NCBI GenBank assembly: GCA_934646005.1
Contig: CAKUED010000007.1
Span: forward strand, 1-64,000
DNA length: 64,000 nt
Source of the DNA: an uncultured Oscillospiraceae bacterium
GTDB lineage: Bacteria; Bacillota; Clostridia; Oscillospirales; Oscillospiraceae
Direction of reading: 5' to 3'
Positions 31,511 through 41,366 of the stretch are shown here, in pieces; within the stretch, counting starts at the first letter, position 1; each line of letters opens with the position of its first letter. Below the pieces are notes generated by a model. The model did no database searches. It had not been told where the DNA came from and worked only from the letters and a program-made list of their open reading frames with translations. The translations under genes were made by a program, and so were the position numbers.

Positions 31511-32178
31511 GTGCCGTCCTCCCGCGCGAGCACCGCGCCCGACCAGACGAAGCTGCTCGTCACGACCTCCTGAAAATACTCCTGACTCCCCTCGTAGTAG
31601 CTGGTCGTGAGCGAGGAATATGTCTGTGTGCCGTTCATCGTCAGGCGCATCCGGCACGGATGCTCGCCAGTCCCGCCCGTGAGCCAGACGGTGAGCGCAT
31701 ACGCCGTGGTGTCCTCGCTCTCGGGGCGGCAGGAGAGGGTCAGCTCACACGAAACGTCCTCGTACACCTCCGCCTGTTTGGCTTTGATCGTGAACGCGCG
31801 TTGGTAAACGAGGTCGGGCGTGAGCAAAAGCTGACGGATGGCGTTGTTCATCAAAAAGGCGAAATCGCCGGTCGCGTCCGTCCGCGTGTTGGAGACAGGT
31901 CTGTAGATGTGCTGCTTGCTCCTATCGTAGTACAGCGTCACCTCGCGGGTCTGGAAATCGCCGCTGCCGCTCTCGATGCTGCTGCGCAGGAGCTCGGCGG
32001 CGGAGGACACCGTGAGATACGTCTGCTGCTGCGCGCGGTCAGATGCCACGCGCGAGCGCGCGGAGACCGCCGCCGCGATGATGACGGCGCTGACCATCGC
32101 CGCAACCAGAAACAGCAGCAGCGCCATGAGCATGGAAGCGCCGCGGCGGTCTTGCAGTTTTTGCGCGAGCCGCTTCAT
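31507..32178 (-). CDS. PilX-like minor pilus component
   Basis: 223 residues. RRG is followed by ASMLMALLLFLVAAMVSAVI: a pilin-like hydrophobic N-helix without Glu 5, as in PilX/GspK-type minor pilins that cap the fibre. The rest is soluble and beta-rich. GAGGAGG lies 7 nt before ATG 32178. A 151-bp structured element (32195-32345) ends directly in front of this ribosome-binding site. Confidence 0.8.
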   Translation of the reverse strand: MKRLAQKLQDRRGASMLMALLLFLVAAMVSAVIIAAAVSARSRVASDRAQQQTYLTVSSAAELLRSSIESGSGDFQTREVTLYYDRSKQHIYRPVSNTRTDATGDFAFLMNNAIRQLLLTPDLVYQRAFTIKAKQAEVYEDVSCELTLSCRPESEDTTAYALTVWLTGGTGEHPCRMRLTMNGTQTYSSLTTSYYEGSQEYFQEVVTSSFVWSGAVLAREDGT

Positions 32179-32194
32179 CGCAGCGCCTCCTCTC

Positions 32195-32345
32195 ATACTG
32201 ATTCTTGATTAAAATATTTAATCAAGAATCCCGTGTGCTACGCACACTCGCATCGTGCGAATGCACGCTGCGCCGTCTCATGCAGAATCTGACGCGCCGT
32301 TGGCGCTATAAAAAGCTCTTCAAGCTTTTTAACAGATTCTAGTAT
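32195..32345 (-). repeat. 151-bp multi-hairpin element, copy A
   Basis: Begins ATACT and ends AGTAT. Read on the plus strand it holds five local stems: GATTCTTGATT/AATCAAGAATC, GTGTGC/GCACAC, CGCATCGTGC/GCACGCTGCG, GCGCC/GGCGC and AAAAAGCT/AGCTTTTT. A longer-range stem AGAATCTG/CAGATTCT encloses the last two. It sits exactly between the giant pilin stop and the ribosome-binding site of the next gene. Copy B (47018-47168) has the same length and plan with different stem bases. Confidence 0.75.
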
Positions 32346-32351
32346 CAAAAA

Positions 32352-35300
32352 TCAAAGTTCTTCGTCCGGCTCATCCTCCGGCGCGTCTGTGTCGTCCGGC
32401 ACATCGTCCGCCGTATCCGCAGGAAGCGCTTCCAGCGTCAGCGGCTCGTAGATCGCGTCCGGGATGTCCCAGCGGCGCGCGCCGGTCTCGTCCTCCGTCA
32501 GCGTGACCGTACCGCCGTAGGGTGCGTGCTTGGTAAAGAGGATATTGCCGTCCTCGTCGGCAAAGTCTACGGCGTACTGCGTCAGTTCGGGCGTGATGCC
32601 CAGCTCGAACGTGTAGCGCACGCCGCTGCGCTCCAGCACAAGCCGCAGCGTGACCGGATCTGTCTGCGCCGTTTCCAGCGTGATGGCGCGCGCGTCATAG
32701 TCGCCCGCGTACAGAAGATCGCCCGCAAGCGTCAGGCGGTATTCCCTGCCCTCGGTGAAGCCGTCCCCGCCCACGGTCAGCGCCGCGCCGCCGCGCGTGA
32801 TGGTCGCGGACGCGAGCGTGAAGTCGGAGAGGTCGGTGTAGGCGCGCGTGGCGTAGAGATACAGTCCGTCCACAGCCGGTCCGTCCGCCGCGTCGCGGTC
32901 GAGATAGCCGCTCGTCCCCGCCGGGACGGTGTACGGCAGGCGAATTTGCCGGTTGGACACGCCGTCGGTCACGCCGAGCACGTCGTTCGGGTAGACCGTG
33001 GCGCTGAGGTTGACCTTCTGCGTGATGCTGAGTATCTGCCCATCCGCGCCCATGTGCGGGTACAGGCAGGTGATGGCGATGCTTGCCTCGCCGGCGGAGA
33101 AGCCGGTCAGTGGGAGGGTGAACACGCCGCGGTCCGCGTCATAGACGATGTCGCTCGTGCGGCACTCCACCACGTCCTGCTCCGCGCCGCCGTGGTCGAG
33201 CTGGATGCCCCATTGCAGCCGCTTTGCCGCCGCATCCGGCAGCGCCGCGCCGCTCGAATGGCGCACGGTGAGCGTCAGCTCCGTCTGCTCGCCCACATAC
33301 AGCTCCGGCGCTTCCGGCGAAGCGGTGAGCAGCAGGTCCGCCGTCACGCTCAGGCGCAGCCGCGCGGTACTCTCGCCAAGGCTTGCCTCGACAAGCACGT
33401 CGCCGGGCGTGCTGCCGGTAAAGGTGACGGTAAAATAGCCGCCGTCTGCGTCAAACGCGGAAATTTCCGCGACGCTTGCCGCGCCCGCGCCGGTCAATTC
33501 CTCGCCGTCCTCCGTGAGGATGGTGATGGTGGGCGTTTCGCCGCCGCCGATGCCCGTGAGGTACAGGCGCACGTCCAGCCGCGCCTCGCCGCTCTCCTCG
33601 TCCACATCCAGCAGGTCGAGCGCAGCGGAGGTCTGCTCCCAGTAGAGGTCCGGCTTCGGCCAAGCGCCGTAGTGGACGTTGACCGTGCCGCCGAAAATTA
33701 AATCCTCCTGCGTGAGCACCGTGGGGAACGGGTAGTTCAGCCCATCCAGCGCGCGGTCGTTGCCGGGGTGGGTGTATTTGCCGTCGATGGCGATGCCCGA
33801 TTCGTGCACGGTGACGGTCGAGAACACGCCGCCGTTTGCCGTGAGCTTACTCAGCATCTCGTCGCCCATCTCGCTGTAGGTGAGATAGGGCGTTGTTTCG
33901 TTATAGAGCATGATCTGGCGCTCACCGCTCCAGCGGTCGAGCACGTTGAGGTTCTGCCCGCCGCTCCAGTTCTGCTTATTCTGATATTCGCGGTAATCGT
34001 CCGCGTTTTCCGCCGTGGCGCGCAGCGCGTAGCAGTTGCGCAGCTCCGCAGCGGATTTTTGGATGGTGGTGAAGGTCTGCTGCATCTCGCCGTTGGAGGC
34101 GATGGACTGCGAGCTGGCGACGAGATTGCTGCCGCGCCTCGGCACGTCCACAAAGCAGTAGCAGTTCGTGACCACAAGGGGGTTTTCCACTTCGCCGAGG
34201 ATCTGCTTGATCGTGCCATCGGTACGCAGCACGATGCCGCCCGTGATGCCGCCGACCCAGATGCTGGTGGAATTACCATAGCCCTGATGCGCAAACGGTG
34301 TGGTGCTCACGATCGAGCCGCCTGCATAGCAGCTATCTATGGACGCGCGGCACGCGCCCGCGATGCCGCCCACGCGCAGGTTGAGCCACTTGTAGTTATA
34401 GCCGATGTCGATGATGATGTCGTTGACCGCCGTACAGCCGGAGATGTTCATATTCGTCGCGCCGACAAGACCGCCCACGCAGCCGCCGCCCCAGCCGGTC
34501 TGATGGTCGTTGTTGGCGACGCTCAAGGAATAGCCCTTGCCGCGGTGGTCGTAGATCGTATAGCCGGAGACAGTGCAGTTCGTGATGCTCGCCTTTGCGT
34601 CTTCAGAGCGGCTGGCGGCAAAGCCGACCAGACCGCCCACGCAGTACCAGTTTTTGCCGCCCGGCTCGTTTTCGATGACGCTGCCGCGTTCGGAGTAGAG
34701 GACGATGTTCTGAAGCTTTGCGCCCGCCGTGATGCCGAACAGACCGATGCACTGCATCGCGCTGTGGATCTCGATGTTCTTGATGGCATACGACTGCCCG
34801 TCGTAGCTCTCGGCAAAGAATGCCGTATACGGGTTCGATACGGCGCTGTCCAGCGACTTGGCAATGTCGTAGAGGCTTCCGATGGGTGTAAAATTGCGCA
34901 CCGTATTGCCGTTTTCCAGATACGAGTCCACGTCGTGGCTCTGCTCCCAGTAAAGTCCCCTGCTGAGCGGCGCGGCGATGTTTTCGTCGGTGTAGATGAG
35001 GTACGGATACTGCCGGATCGTCCAGCGGTCGTTCTCGCTCGTGGTATTGTCCGCCGAGATGGAATAGTCCGCCGTGCGCTCCGCCCAGTTCCAGTTAATG
35101 TACTGAAGCTGCGCCGCCGAGCGGATCTGATAGGGGTTGTCTTTCGTGCCGGGCGCTTCGGTGCGCACCGCGCCGGTCAGGTCCTGCGCCTCGCCCGCGA
35201 GCGAGATCGCGCGCAGCGCCATGCTGTCGGCAAAGAAGGGGCTGACCTCATAGACATACTCCGCCGCGCCGTCATAGCGCAGCGTCCAGGTGCTGTTCTG

Positions 35301-38300
35301 CTTGTTCGCGTTCAGATACATGTCGCCCGTCTGATACGCGACGAACGTATAGCCCGGCATCTGGCGCGCCAGCTCCTGCTCCGCCGCGCTCACGCGCGCG
35401 CCGGTCACGCAGTCGGTCGCCGAAAATTCCGGCAGGACCGCCGCGCCTGTCTCGTAGAAATAGCCATAGCCGTAGCGCGTGACCGCGCCGCCGTCGTCAT
35501 GCTCGCGGCAGAGGGAATTGCCGCTGCTGAGAAGGTCGTTTTCCTCGGACGAAATTTCCTCGCCCTGGCTCATGCCGACATAGCTGAAGTGGTAGCCGCT
35601 GTTGCTGCCGCCCGCTTCGTATTCCCAGTAGAATACGCCGAGCGTGCCGATGTCCGCCTGCACAGGCCAGTTGCCGTAGTGCGCGGTCTGATTGGCAGCG
35701 TTCGTGACGACCGCCGGGAAGGGGTAATTTTCGTTCATGTTCGCGCCGGAGGCGTCATACGCCGCGTTCGCGGTGGAAAAATCGCGGAGCGTCAGCGTTT
35801 GCAGTGCCTCGCCGCGCACAGGCTTGCCCGCGGCAAGCGAGGCGTAGGCGTTCGTGGAGGCGTTGAAGGCGTAGAGTGAGCCGTCATAGGTGTACGTTCC
35901 GCCGTCAAGATAGTAGCACTGCACTGCCGCGCCGCCCTTGCGGGCGAAGCCGTAAATTTCGGATGTGCCCGCCGCCGTGAGCGCCACGCCGCTGTAGCAC
36001 CGGCGCAGCGCGCCGCCGGAATTGTCCGCCGCGAAGCCTGCGATGCGCACGGTGCTGCGCTTGGCATCGCGCACGCTGATGCGCCCGAGGGCGTAGCTGC
36101 CGGTGATCGTGCCGGTATTTGCCCCGGCAAAGCCGCCCGCGTAGGCGCTTGCGCTCGTCGCGGTGAGCTGCATGGAGGCGCTGTCCGCCATGCTGCCCGC
36201 CGCCGTGCCGTCGTTTGTGCCGATCAGCCCGCCGAGATACAGGTAGCTGGAGTTATAGGTGCGGAACGTCACGGTATAGCCCGCCGCAGCGCAGTTGCGG
36301 ATGCTGCCGCTGTTATAGCCCGCGAGCGCGCCCATATGGATCGTCCGCCCGCTGCCGGATACGACGTTTTCGCCCGCGTATCCGGCGTAGATGAGCTGCG
36401 CGCCGCCGCCGAGCAGGATCACATTCTGCACCGTGCCGCGCGGGGCGATCGTGCCGAACAGCCCGACGCGCGCGGCGTCCGTGCGCAGCGACACGCCGCG
36501 CACGCTGTGCCCGCCGCCGTCATAGGTCGCGGTAAAGCCCGCAGCGGAGGTGATGGGCTGCTGCTGTGAGATCGCGCCGTGCGTGGTAAACTCGCTCCAG
36601 CGGTAGGTCGTATAGTCCACATCCAGCCACTGCCGGTAGGCGCTGGCGGTGGTGGTGGGGGCGTAGTTGGGGTAGAACCGGCTGAGGGCGTAGAGCTGCC
36701 GCGCCGTGCGGATATTCACCGTTTCGGGCGCGGCGGGCTTTGTCTCCGCCGCTGTGGCGCTCTCGGCAAAGTGGGGGTTATAGTAATAGCGCTTGCCGCC
36801 CACAAGAAGCTGCTGGTAAAACGCCGTTGTGCCGGACGCGTCCACATAGTCGGTGTCGGTGATCTCGGCAGGCAGGGGCAGGAGGTAATAGATCTGGTCG
36901 CGCACGACCACCGGGATACGGCGCTCCGATGTGAGCGTATACGACTGCCCGCCCGCATAGGTCAGCTCGAGCGTGAGCGCCTCGCCGGGGTCGTGCCCGA
37001 AGGCGATGGCGTAGCCGTCGCCCACCGCCACGCAGTCCGAGCGCAGGGTATAGGCGTTCGCGCCGCTGAAGGCGTACACATCCTGCCCGTTTTCGCGGTA
37101 GACCTCGTAATAGACCAGCGTGCCGGACTCAAACTCCGCCTGCCAGTCGCCGTAGTGATTGAGGGCGGCAAGGCGCGGATAGGAATAGTCCGCCAGACCC
37201 TGCGCCATGAGGTTATAGGGGTTGCTCGCGCCGCCGGTCTGGGCGGTGAAGGCGTTGGACAGGTGCGCCGCCGCGAAGCCCTCGTCCGTCAGCTCGGCGT
37301 AGGTCGCATACTGCGTCCCGGCAAGCTCCGCGGAGGGGTCGTCGTCGCGCGTGAGGTAGTAGACATTTTGAAGCGTCCCCTCACAGCCTGCCGCCGTGGA
37401 ATAGCCGCGCGCATTATTTTGCAGCGTCAGGTCGCAGACGCTGTAGCCGTTCTCCGCCGACGAAAGCGTCCCCGGCATGAGTCCGCCCGCCGCGACGGTC
37501 GCGGTCTGGTAGCCCGCGGCGTAGAAATTTTTGAGTGCGGGCGCACCTGCCCCGCCGCCGACGAGACCGCCGGTGGTGGGCGCGGTGAGGTAGCAGTCGG
37601 CATAGACCGTGTCAAGCAGTGCCTGCCCGCCCGCCGTGCCGATGAGCCCGCCCGCGGTATTCTCCGCGCGCAGGACCGTCGCCGCCATGGAGGTCTTGAT
37701 GGTCGTTTTCGCGGTCGAGGTCGCGCCGATGAGCCCGCCGGCGGTTTTGCCGTTTAACCACGCAGGCACGTCCTCCGGGTCTTCTTCCGCCGCAACAGCG
37801 TCAAGATCGCCGTGCCGCGCGCTTAAATACACGCGGCAGTTTTCGACCGTCAGCTCGCCGGTCGTCTCGCCCGCGAGCGCGCCGACCTGCGCGCCGCCGT
37901 CGATGCGCGCGCCGGTGAGCGTCACGTTGCGCAGAGCGCTGCCGGAGAACGTGCCGAACAGCCCCGCGGGCGCATCGCCGCAGTCCGCGGTGTGCAGCGC
38001 ATGGATGGTGGTATACAGCTCGGTGTCCTCCACGGTGTAGTGACCGTCGTAGCTGATGAGATTTGGGTTCGTGATGGGTGTGAATGGGCGGTCATGGTAG
38101 ACCGTGTACCAGTCGGTATCGTCGCCCGCGTCGTCCCGGAAGGAAATGTCGCTGACCTGCACGGCGCGCGTGATGGACGGCGCGACGCCGGACGCGGCGT
38201 CCAGATTTTGCAGGTGGCGGCCGCTGCGGATGAGCGCGGTGTCCGCCGCCTGACCGGGCGTGTAGTAAAACAGCCCGTTTGTCCTGCGCGAGGCGCTCGC

Positions 38301-39203
38301 CTGGTCGATGAGCGGGTCGCTGCAAGTGACTGTGAGCTTCACGGTCAGCTCCGCGCCATTATCCAGCCGGTTTTCCGTCTGCGCGGCAAAGCGCATCTCA
38401 TCCGATTTTAAGCTGTCGAGCACCCATTTGTAGCGGTACGTCTGGCTGTTGACCGCCTCGATGTCGGAGGACTGCACGGTGCGGGTGTACGTTTTGCTGC
38501 CGGTAGTCAGCGTGATGGTGAATGTGAGGGGGCTGCCGGGGTTGTTGCAGTAAAAATACGCCGTCAGCTCCTCGCCGTTTTCGATGGTGATGTCGGGGCG
38601 GAGCGTATTCGTATCCTCGGTGTTCACGCGGTCGCCGCCGTAGTAGCCCACGCGCGCGCCCTGCCGCCTGCGCACCGAGAGCACGCGCAGCGCGTCGATC
38701 TTCAGCCCGTCATCGGGCAGCTCGTCCGTGGGACTGTAGAAAACGCCGTAGACGCTGCCGCTGGCGGGGTCAAATTCGATGCGCCAGCTGCCGCTCCAAA
38801 GCTCGGCGTCCACCGCCGATTCCGGCAGGATCGCCGCTGCCGCCGCCCCGGCGGTCGTTTTCTCCTGCGAGCGGACATAGCAAAGCACGCCGTCCGACGC
38901 TTCGTCCGCGTCGCACGGCGTATACCCCAGCTCCGCAACGCCGTTTTCGCTGTCGGCACTGTACTGATAGCTTCCGGCAAAGCCCGCCGCGCGCAGCTCC
39001 GCCATGCGGTTCTGCGCGGCGGTGTAGATCAGCTCCGCCTTGCTGTCCAGCTCCTTCTGCCGCAGGCTGCGGCGCACAACGGTCAGCGACGTGACCGCCA
39101 CCGCAGACAGCAGCGCCAGCACGGCGACCACGACCAGCACCTCGGTCAGCGTAAAGCCGCCGCGGGCGCGGGAATATGCACTTTTGCGTTCTGAGTGCTT
39201 CAT
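32352..39203 (-). CDS. Giant type IV pseudopilin with GLUG-like repeats (putative adhesin)
   Basis: 2283 residues, more than ten times a normal pilin. The leader ends SRARGG and is followed by FTLTEVLVVVAVLALLSAVA, with Glu 5 and the pilin helix. After a pilin-like segment come many GLUG-type repeats (GGLIGATS, GGLIGTAGG, GGLVGGGAG, GGLIGTNDG, GGFAGANTG, GGLVGFAAS, GGLVGATNM, GGIAGACRA), then Ig-like beta domains (about 1800-2200) and an acidic tail ending DAPEDEPDEEL. The most likely role is a pilus-tip adhesin assembled by the neighbouring machinery (inference). No LPXTG motif was seen. Confidence 0.85.
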   Translation of the reverse strand: MKHSERKSAYSRARGGFTLTEVLVVVAVLALLSAVAVTSLTVVRRSLRQKELDSKAELIYTAAQNRMAELRAAGFAGSYQYSADSENGVAELGYTPCDADEASDGVLCYVRSQEKTTAGAAAAAILPESAVDAELWSGSWRIEFDPASGSVYGVFYSPTDELPDDGLKIDALRVLSVRRRQGARVGYYGGDRVNTEDTNTLRPDITIENGEELTAYFYCNNPGSPLTFTITLTTGSKTYTRTVQSSDIEAVNSQTYRYKWVLDSLKSDEMRFAAQTENRLDNGAELTVKLTVTCSDPLIDQASASRRTNGLFYYTPGQAADTALIRSGRHLQNLDAASGVAPSITRAVQVSDISFRDDAGDDTDWYTVYHDRPFTPITNPNLISYDGHYTVEDTELYTTIHALHTADCGDAPAGLFGTFSGSALRNVTLTGARIDGGAQVGALAGETTGELTVENCRVYLSARHGDLDAVAAEEDPEDVPAWLNGKTAGGLIGATSTAKTTIKTSMAATVLRAENTAGGLIGTAGGQALLDTVYADCYLTAPTTGGLVGGGAGAPALKNFYAAGYQTATVAAGGLMPGTLSSAENGYSVCDLTLQNNARGYSTAAGCEGTLQNVYYLTRDDDPSAELAGTQYATYAELTDEGFAAAHLSNAFTAQTGGASNPYNLMAQGLADYSYPRLAALNHYGDWQAEFESGTLVYYEVYRENGQDVYAFSGANAYTLRSDCVAVGDGYAIAFGHDPGEALTLELTYAGGQSYTLTSERRIPVVVRDQIYYLLPLPAEITDTDYVDASGTTAFYQQLLVGGKRYYYNPHFAESATAAETKPAAPETVNIRTARQLYALSRFYPNYAPTTTASAYRQWLDVDYTTYRWSEFTTHGAISQQQPITSAAGFTATYDGGGHSVRGVSLRTDAARVGLFGTIAPRGTVQNVILLGGGAQLIYAGYAGENVVSGSGRTIHMGALAGYNSGSIRNCAAAGYTVTFRTYNSSYLYLGGLIGTNDGTAAGSMADSASMQLTATSASAYAGGFAGANTGTITGSYALGRISVRDAKRSTVRIAGFAADNSGGALRRCYSGVALTAAGTSEIYGFARKGGAAVQCYYLDGGTYTYDGSLYAFNASTNAYASLAAGKPVRGEALQTLTLRDFSTANAAYDASGANMNENYPFPAVVTNAANQTAHYGNWPVQADIGTLGVFYWEYEAGGSNSGYHFSYVGMSQGEEISSEENDLLSSGNSLCREHDDGGAVTRYGYGYFYETGAAVLPEFSATDCVTGARVSAAEQELARQMPGYTFVAYQTGDMYLNANKQNSTWTLRYDGAAEYVYEVSPFFADSMALRAISLAGEAQDLTGAVRTEAPGTKDNPYQIRSAAQLQYINWNWAERTADYSISADNTTSENDRWTIRQYPYLIYTDENIAAPLSRGLYWEQSHDVDSYLENGNTVRNFTPIGSLYDIAKSLDSAVSNPYTAFFAESYDGQSYAIKNIEIHSAMQCIGLFGITAGAKLQNIVLYSERGSVIENEPGGKNWYCVGGLVGFAASRSEDAKASITNCTVSGYTIYDHRGKGYSLSVANNDHQTGWGGGCVGGLVGATNMNISGCTAVNDIIIDIGYNYKWLNLRVGGIAGACRASIDSCYAGGSIVSTTPFAHQGYGNSTSIWVGGITGGIVLRTDGTIKQILGEVENPLVVTNCYCFVDVPRRGSNLVASSQSIASNGEMQQTFTTIQKSAAELRNCYALRATAENADDYREYQNKQNWSGGQNLNVLDRWSGERQIMLYNETTPYLTYSEMGDEMLSKLTANGGVFSTVTVHESGIAIDGKYTHPGNDRALDGLNYPFPTVLTQEDLIFGGTVNVHYGAWPKPDLYWEQTSAALDLLDVDEESGEARLDVRLYLTGIGGGETPTITILTEDGEELTGAGAASVAEISAFDADGGYFTVTFTGSTPGDVLVEASLGESTARLRLSVTADLLLTASPEAPELYVGEQTELTLTVRHSSGAALPDAAAKRLQWGIQLDHGGAEQDVVECRTSDIVYDADRGVFTLPLTGFSAGEASIAITCLYPHMGADGQILSITQKVNLSATVYPNDVLGVTDGVSNRQIRLPYTVPAGTSGYLDRDAADGPAVDGLYLYATRAYTDLSDFTLASATITRGGAALTVGGDGFTEGREYRLTLAGDLLYAGDYDARAITLETAQTDPVTLRLVLERSGVRYTFELGITPELTQYAVDFADEDGNILFTKHAPYGGTVTLTEDETGARRWDIPDAIYEPLTLEALPADTADDVPDDTDAPEDEPDEEL

Positions 39204-39226
39204 AGATCCCTGTTTTTTGCTCTGAT

Positions 39227-39769
39227 TTATCCGTTTTTCAGCTCATAGAAGGTCACGCTGCACGTCACCTGCACGCCCTTGTCCGAATCCTCCGGCAGGC
39301 TGACGGAGAGGTCGGAAATTTGATTCACGTTCGTGCTGTCATGCAGCGCCGTGAGGATGCCGCGCGCGGCGGCGTAATTTTTCGCGGAAAATTGCAGACT
39401 CAGCGGGCGGCGGACGATATAGCCGCCGTCCAGCATATCCGCCGTGCCGAAATTGAGCGTATACTCCGTCGATGCCGCAAGAATGTGGTTCAGCTCCACC
39501 AGCAGCCCTTCGGCGTTGTCATACACCGGGAGCGGCACTGCCTCGCCGCTTTCATGGATGACCTCCAGCTCCTGCTCCATCTGCCGGAGCTGCACGAGCT
39601 GCGCGGTGCCCTGCAGCATCGCGTCCTGCTCCGACGCGGCAAGCTGCGTGTAATTGTCAATGCTCTCGTTGATCGGCTCGAGCAGCAGCTTAAAATAGCC
39701 CACGCCGATCAGCAGCAGCGCCAGAATGACGAGCAGGACCTTTTCGCGGGTCGAAAACGCACGATTCAT
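39227..39769 (-). CDS. pilO: PilO-like type IV pilus alignment protein
   Basis: 180 residues. A short cytoplasmic start, one membrane helix (KVLLVILALLLIGVGYFKLL), a coiled coil (about 45-75) and a ferredoxin-like C-terminal domain (RRPLSLQFSAKNYAAARGIL). This is the PilO/GspM plan. PilO pairs with PilN to link the inner-membrane platform to the fibre. Its start overlaps pilN's stop by 4 nt. Confidence 0.8.
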   Translation of the reverse strand: MNRAFSTREKVLLVILALLLIGVGYFKLLLEPINESIDNYTQLAASEQDAMLQGTAQLVQLRQMEQELEVIHESGEAVPLPVYDNAEGLLVELNHILAASTEYTLNFGTADMLDGGYIVRRPLSLQFSAKNYAAARGILTALHDSTNVNQISDLSVSLPEDSDKGVQVTCSVTFYELKNG

Positions 39770-40365
39770 CCCTCACCCTCCCCGGCGCTTTGCAGCACAA
39801 TGGTCACGGAAAATTCCAGCAGCCCCGCTTCATCCGCCGTGGACGCGAGGTTCAGCGACGCACCGGCGACGATCGGCTGCCGCTGCACGCTCTCGAGCAT
39901 CGCGGACACCTCCGCAAGGCTCATGCCCGCCATGTGCACAACGAGCGTGTTCTGCTGCGCCACGAACGAGCGCACCTCGCCGCGCGCCATCAGCTCCTGC
40001 TCCACGAGCGCCAGCACGTCCATGCGGTCCACGTCCACAAAGCCGCCGTTTTCCTCGGTCATCCAGCTCCGCGAATACGTTCTGTACTCCTGCTCCACGG
40101 CGTCGTAATTCTCCAGCGCATTCTGCATTTCGACATACTGCGCGTGGACGCTCTGATACTGCTGCTCCGCCGCGCGCTGGCGCGCGAGCTGGTCGAGCAC
40201 GGCGAATTTCGCCACCGCAAGCGCCAGCGCCGCGATGAGCACGATGCCGAGCACGAGCGTCACGGCGCTGCGCGTGCGCGGCGGGCGCTTGGCAAGGTTC
40301 ACGCTGCGCTTTGTGGGGCAGCGCACCGCCCTTTGCGCGGGGGCGGATCTTGTGATCTGGTTCAT
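39766..40365 (-). CDS. pilN: PilN-like type IV pilus assembly protein
   Basis: 199 residues. The cytoplasmic N-terminus contains the PilN-type motif SVNLAKRPP (compare INLLP), which docks to PilM. One membrane helix (LVLGIVLIAALALAVAKFAV), a coiled coil and a small C-terminal domain (LVVHMAGMSLAEVSAML) follow. ATG 40365 overlaps the pilM stop by 4 nt. Confidence 0.82.
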   Translation of the reverse strand: MNQITRSAPAQRAVRCPTKRSVNLAKRPPRTRSAVTLVLGIVLIAALALAVAKFAVLDQLARQRAAEQQYQSVHAQYVEMQNALENYDAVEQEYRTYSRSWMTEENGGFVDVDRMDVLALVEQELMARGEVRSFVAQQNTLVVHMAGMSLAEVSAMLESVQRQPIVAGASLNLASTADEAGLLEFSVTIVLQSAGEGEG

Positions 40366-41354
40366 TTCCGCTCCTCCCCGTTTTGCAGCGCGCAGCCGAC
40401 TGCCTTTGCGAATACCCACGCCGACTCCCGCACGCCGCCGGGCAGCTCCCGCACGGGTGCGATGGGCAGATTTACCATCTGCACGATGGCGTCCACCAGC
40501 GGCTCGATCGCCGCGCCGCCGCCGCACAGGTACGCCTGCGTGATGGTCTCGTCGCGGTGGTTGTAGTTATAAAAGTTCACGGCCTTGGTGATCTCCGCCG
40601 CCATCCGCCCGTACAGCTCCGCCGCAGCCGGGTCGTGCACGGCGTTTTCGTAGTCGCCCAGCAGATATTCCTGCGCCAGATGCTCGTCCACGCCCCGCGC
40701 CTGCGCCAGCGCGCGCACCACGTCGCCGATGCCCAGCTCCGCCACGCGCTGCGCGGTAAATTCCCCGCGCCGCAGCACATATACGCGGATCGCGCCGTGT
40801 CCGAGGTCGATGATGCAGCAGGTGTCCGGCGCGTCGGCGGCGCGCACGAGCGCGGCATAGGCGCTTGCCGCCGGCATGGCGAACTTCAGCCGGAAGCCCG
40901 CGCGGTGCAGCATGGCGCGGTAGCGCTCAATGGTAGACCGCAGCGCAGCGCAGGCAAACAGCCGCATCTGGCGCACCGTGCCGCTCTCATCGCGCACCAG
41001 CTCCTGCACGGAGTAGTCGAACACATACTGCCCCTTTTCCTCGCGCAGGTAGTCCTTAAACTCAAACGGCAGATTGTAGGCAAGCTGCGCGTCGGTCATT
41101 GGCGGCAGCTCGCACAGGCGCGTAAACACCGCAGACCCCGGCAGCGCGATCGCCGCCGCGCCGCGCGGAATGCCGTTTTCCTTTGCCGTCTGTTTGAGAA
41201 AGTCCGCCATGGCGTCCATGGCGCGAATTTCGCCGTTTTCCACCAGCCCGTCCGGCAGCGGCGCGGCGACGGCTTTTTTAACGCTTTTCCCGGTGTACCA
41301 GACGAGCTTCGCCTGATACTGCCCGATGTCCAGCGCGATCAGATTTCCAGCCAT
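40362..41354 (-). CDS. pilM: PilM, actin-like type IV pilus assembly ATPase
   Basis: 330 residues. Actin/FtsA fold: phosphate-1 motif IALDIGQYQAKLVWY, phosphate-2 motif CCIIDLGHGAIRVYVL, adenosine motif AYLCGGGAAIEPLVDAI. It forms a cytoplasmic ring that binds the PilN tail. It is encoded between pilD and pilN in the standard M-N-O order. Confidence 0.92.
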   Translation of the reverse strand: MAGNLIALDIGQYQAKLVWYTGKSVKKAVAAPLPDGLVENGEIRAMDAMADFLKQTAKENGIPRGAAAIALPGSAVFTRLCELPPMTDAQLAYNLPFEFKDYLREEKGQYVFDYSVQELVRDESGTVRQMRLFACAALRSTIERYRAMLHRAGFRLKFAMPAASAYAALVRAADAPDTCCIIDLGHGAIRVYVLRRGEFTAQRVAELGIGDVVRALAQARGVDEHLAQEYLLGDYENAVHDPAAAELYGRMAAEITKAVNFYNYNHRDETITQAYLCGGGAAIEPLVDAIVQMVNLPIAPVRELPGGVRESAWVFAKAVGCALQNGEERK

Positions 41355-41366
41355 ACTGACCTCCGA

